Assembly: GCA_934149465.1 (NCBI GenBank)
Contig: CAKPEZ010000014.1
Coordinates: forward strand, 1 to 14,634
DNA length: 14,634 nucleotides
Origin: an uncultured Bacilli bacterium
GTDB taxonomy: Bacteria > Bacillota_I > Bacilli_A > RF39 > UBA660
Direction of reading: 5' to 3'
Within the stretch, counting starts at the first letter, position 1. Each line of letters begins with the position of its first letter. The notes under the pieces are model-generated. The model saw only the letters and a program-made list of their open reading frames with translations, was not told where the DNA came from and did not search any database. The position numbers were made by a program, and so were the translations under genes. Positions 14,034 to 14,634 of the stretch are shown piece after piece.

Positions 14034-14457
14034 AATGAAGTTCTTCACATACACCACTTGCTGGTTTATAAAAACAGTGATTTTTATATCTTCCAGCCAA
14101 AGCTTGATCCCACCATGTACTAGTACAACTATCACCAGTTTTAGGAGCATAAAACCATAAAGCATTGGTAGCTGGATAATAATATTCACCTCTTATTACT
14201 CTAGTAGCAAGTTGTTTTTCTTTTTCTGTTGGATTTCCGTAAAATAATGGACTTGACGATCCACTAAAACCTCCAGGATTTTGATAAACCATATCAGTAA
14301 TTGAACGAATGTCTTTAAAAGTAAGACAGCTTGCAATTACTCTATTTATTCCAACATTGCCAACCATCAGCATTCCAAGGTCACCTTCCCCGACTGCTTC
14401 TGCCCTCATAAGACGAGCTAATATTTCTAATTCTTTATTATTATATTTAACGATCAT
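14032..14457 (-). CDS. cwlJ: Spore cortex-lytic hydrolase CwlJ
   Basis: A 141-aa protein that is nearly all one SleB/CwlJ (Hydrolase_2) domain and matches the length of B. subtilis CwlJ (142 aa). Recognisable family stretches are LARLMRAEAVGEGDLGML (13-30, with predicted catalytic E20), VGNVGINR (32-39), the DMVYQ region, WFYAPK (101-106) and KNHCFYKP (125-132). As in CwlJ and unlike SleB, there is no signal peptide; in Bacillus the enzyme is put on the forming spore from the mother cell and degrades cortex during germination. I chose the ATG at 14457: the upstream in-frame GTG at 14466 lies inside the AGGTGAT ribosome site (14462-14468). The usual partner gene gerQ is not next to it. A vegetative hydrolase of the same family is the alternative. 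Confidence 0.9.
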   Translation of the reverse strand: MIVKYNNKELEILARLMRAEAVGEGDLGMLMVGNVGINRVIASCLTFKDIRSITDMVYQNPGGFSGSSSPLFYGNPTEKEKQLATRVIRGEYYYPATNALWFYAPKTGDSCTSTWWDQALAGRYKNHCFYKPASGVCEELH

Positions 14458-14474
14458 TAATATCACCTATTTTA

Positions 14475-14482
14475 AGTATATG
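14475..14482 (-). promoter_or_regulatory. Candidate sporulation-type -10 element upstream of cwlJ
   Basis: The minus strand reads CATATACT (14482-14475), one change from the sigma-E -10 pattern CATACAnT, about the right distance before the ribosome site. The matching -35 is poor (a T-rich stretch), so this is tentative; an ordinary sigma-A TATACT -10 fits the same bases. Confidence 0.25.
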
Positions 14483-14511
14483 AAAGTAATGAAAAAAATT
14501 AAACTTTTAAA

Positions 14512-14540
14512 TTGACAAAATAATATATTTATTATAAAAT
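14512..14540 (+). promoter_or_regulatory. Promoter of tRNA-Trp
   Basis: TTGACA (14512-14517) and TAAAAT (14535-14540) at 17-base spacing, ending 20 bases before the tRNA. This is the same geometry as at tRNA-Asn. It is divergent from cwlJ. Confidence 0.7.
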
Positions 14541-14560
14541 AAGTGTATGTCATATGTATT

Positions 14561-14634
14561 AGGGGATTAGTTAAATGGTATAATAATGGTCTCCAAAACC
14601 ACTGTTGGGAGTTCGATTCTCTCATCCCCTGCCA
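14561..14634 (+). tRNA. tRNA-Trp (anticodon CCA)
   Basis: A 74-base cloverleaf with acceptor AGGGGAT/ATCCCCT, discriminator G and encoded CCA at the last bases of the window. The loop CTCCAAA puts anticodon CCA at 14593-14595, and the T arm is GGGAGTTCGATTCTCTC. It closely resembles the Bacillus tRNA-Trp. The outermost anticodon-stem pair (14586/14602) is an A-C mismatch. The anticodon reads UGG only, in keeping with the standard code. Confidence 0.95.

Noticed and set aside
13944..14189. 81-codon minus-strand frame overlapping the end of cwlJ
   Set aside because: It is an out-of-frame shadow of cwlJ running through its terminator and the exporter promoter; the composition is not protein-like.
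1313..14457. Mycoplasma-like genetic code (TGA as Trp)
   Set aside because: Full-length family proteins are obtained with TGA as stop, Trp is encoded by TGG, and the Trp tRNA has anticodon CCA.
14455..14466. GTG at 14466 as start of cwlJ
   Set aside because: It is part of the AGGTGAT ribosome site, and CwlJ homologues begin just before the domain, matching the ATG at 14457.
14309..14515. 68-codon plus-strand frame antisense to cwlJ
   Set aside because: It is antisense to conserved CwlJ sequence and runs into the tRNA-Trp promoter.

Overview
This window comes from a strongly A+T-rich, low-GC Gram-positive (Bacillota) chromosome. The signs are purine-rich Shine-Dalgarno (SD) sites, TTGACA/TATAAT promoters, tRNAs with encoded CCA, a CwlJ-type spore cortex hydrolase and a divergent GerMN-like protein. 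It looks like an uncultured or gut-type lineage of class Bacilli that keeps spore-related genes. I cannot place it more finely from sequence alone. The code is standard: Trp is TGG, the Trp tRNA reads CCA, and full-length ORFs contain no in-frame TGA. No mobile element, CRISPR array, integrase or prophage is visible, so this is vertical-looking chromosome apart from two unusual membrane genes in the middle.

Layout. 1-3458 (minus): a likely operon of a 4-TM holin-like (PF04020-type) membrane protein, lgt and trxB. It is followed by a coiled-coil protein with its own promoter and an acidic repetitive tail that runs off the left edge. 3522-3723: a tRNA-Asn transcription unit and two hairpin terminators. 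3728-5960 (minus): an S41 carboxy-terminal processing protease (ctpA-like) and a single-pass protein with a GerMN-like ectodomain, each with its own promoter. 6021-8108 (plus): the only protein genes on this strand, a 116-aa three-TM protein and an ABC half-transporter whose nucleotide-binding domain has lost nearly every catalytic motif. 8116-10623 (minus): a tightly overlapped operon of a short-chain dehydrogenase, a YnbB-type PLP lyase and a membrane protein of unknown function. 10708-13947 (minus): a three-gene ABC-2 exporter (ATPase plus two different permeases), with terminator and promoter visible. 14032-14457 (minus): cwlJ. 14512-14634 (plus): promoter and tRNA-Trp, ending exactly at the window edge.

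How it fits together. The left block handles envelope and redox housekeeping (lipoprotein maturation, thioredoxin reduction, a membrane protease). CwlJ, the GerMN-like protein and possibly the S41 protease hint at spore formation or germination. The most unusual item is the intact but catalytically degenerate ABC protein with its small membrane neighbour. Gene packing is extreme: SD sites lie inside the preceding gene, TAATG stop-start overlaps occur twice, terminators share bases with stop codons, and several predicted leaders are about 10-20 nt. All 14 visible stop codons are TAA or TAG; none is TGA.
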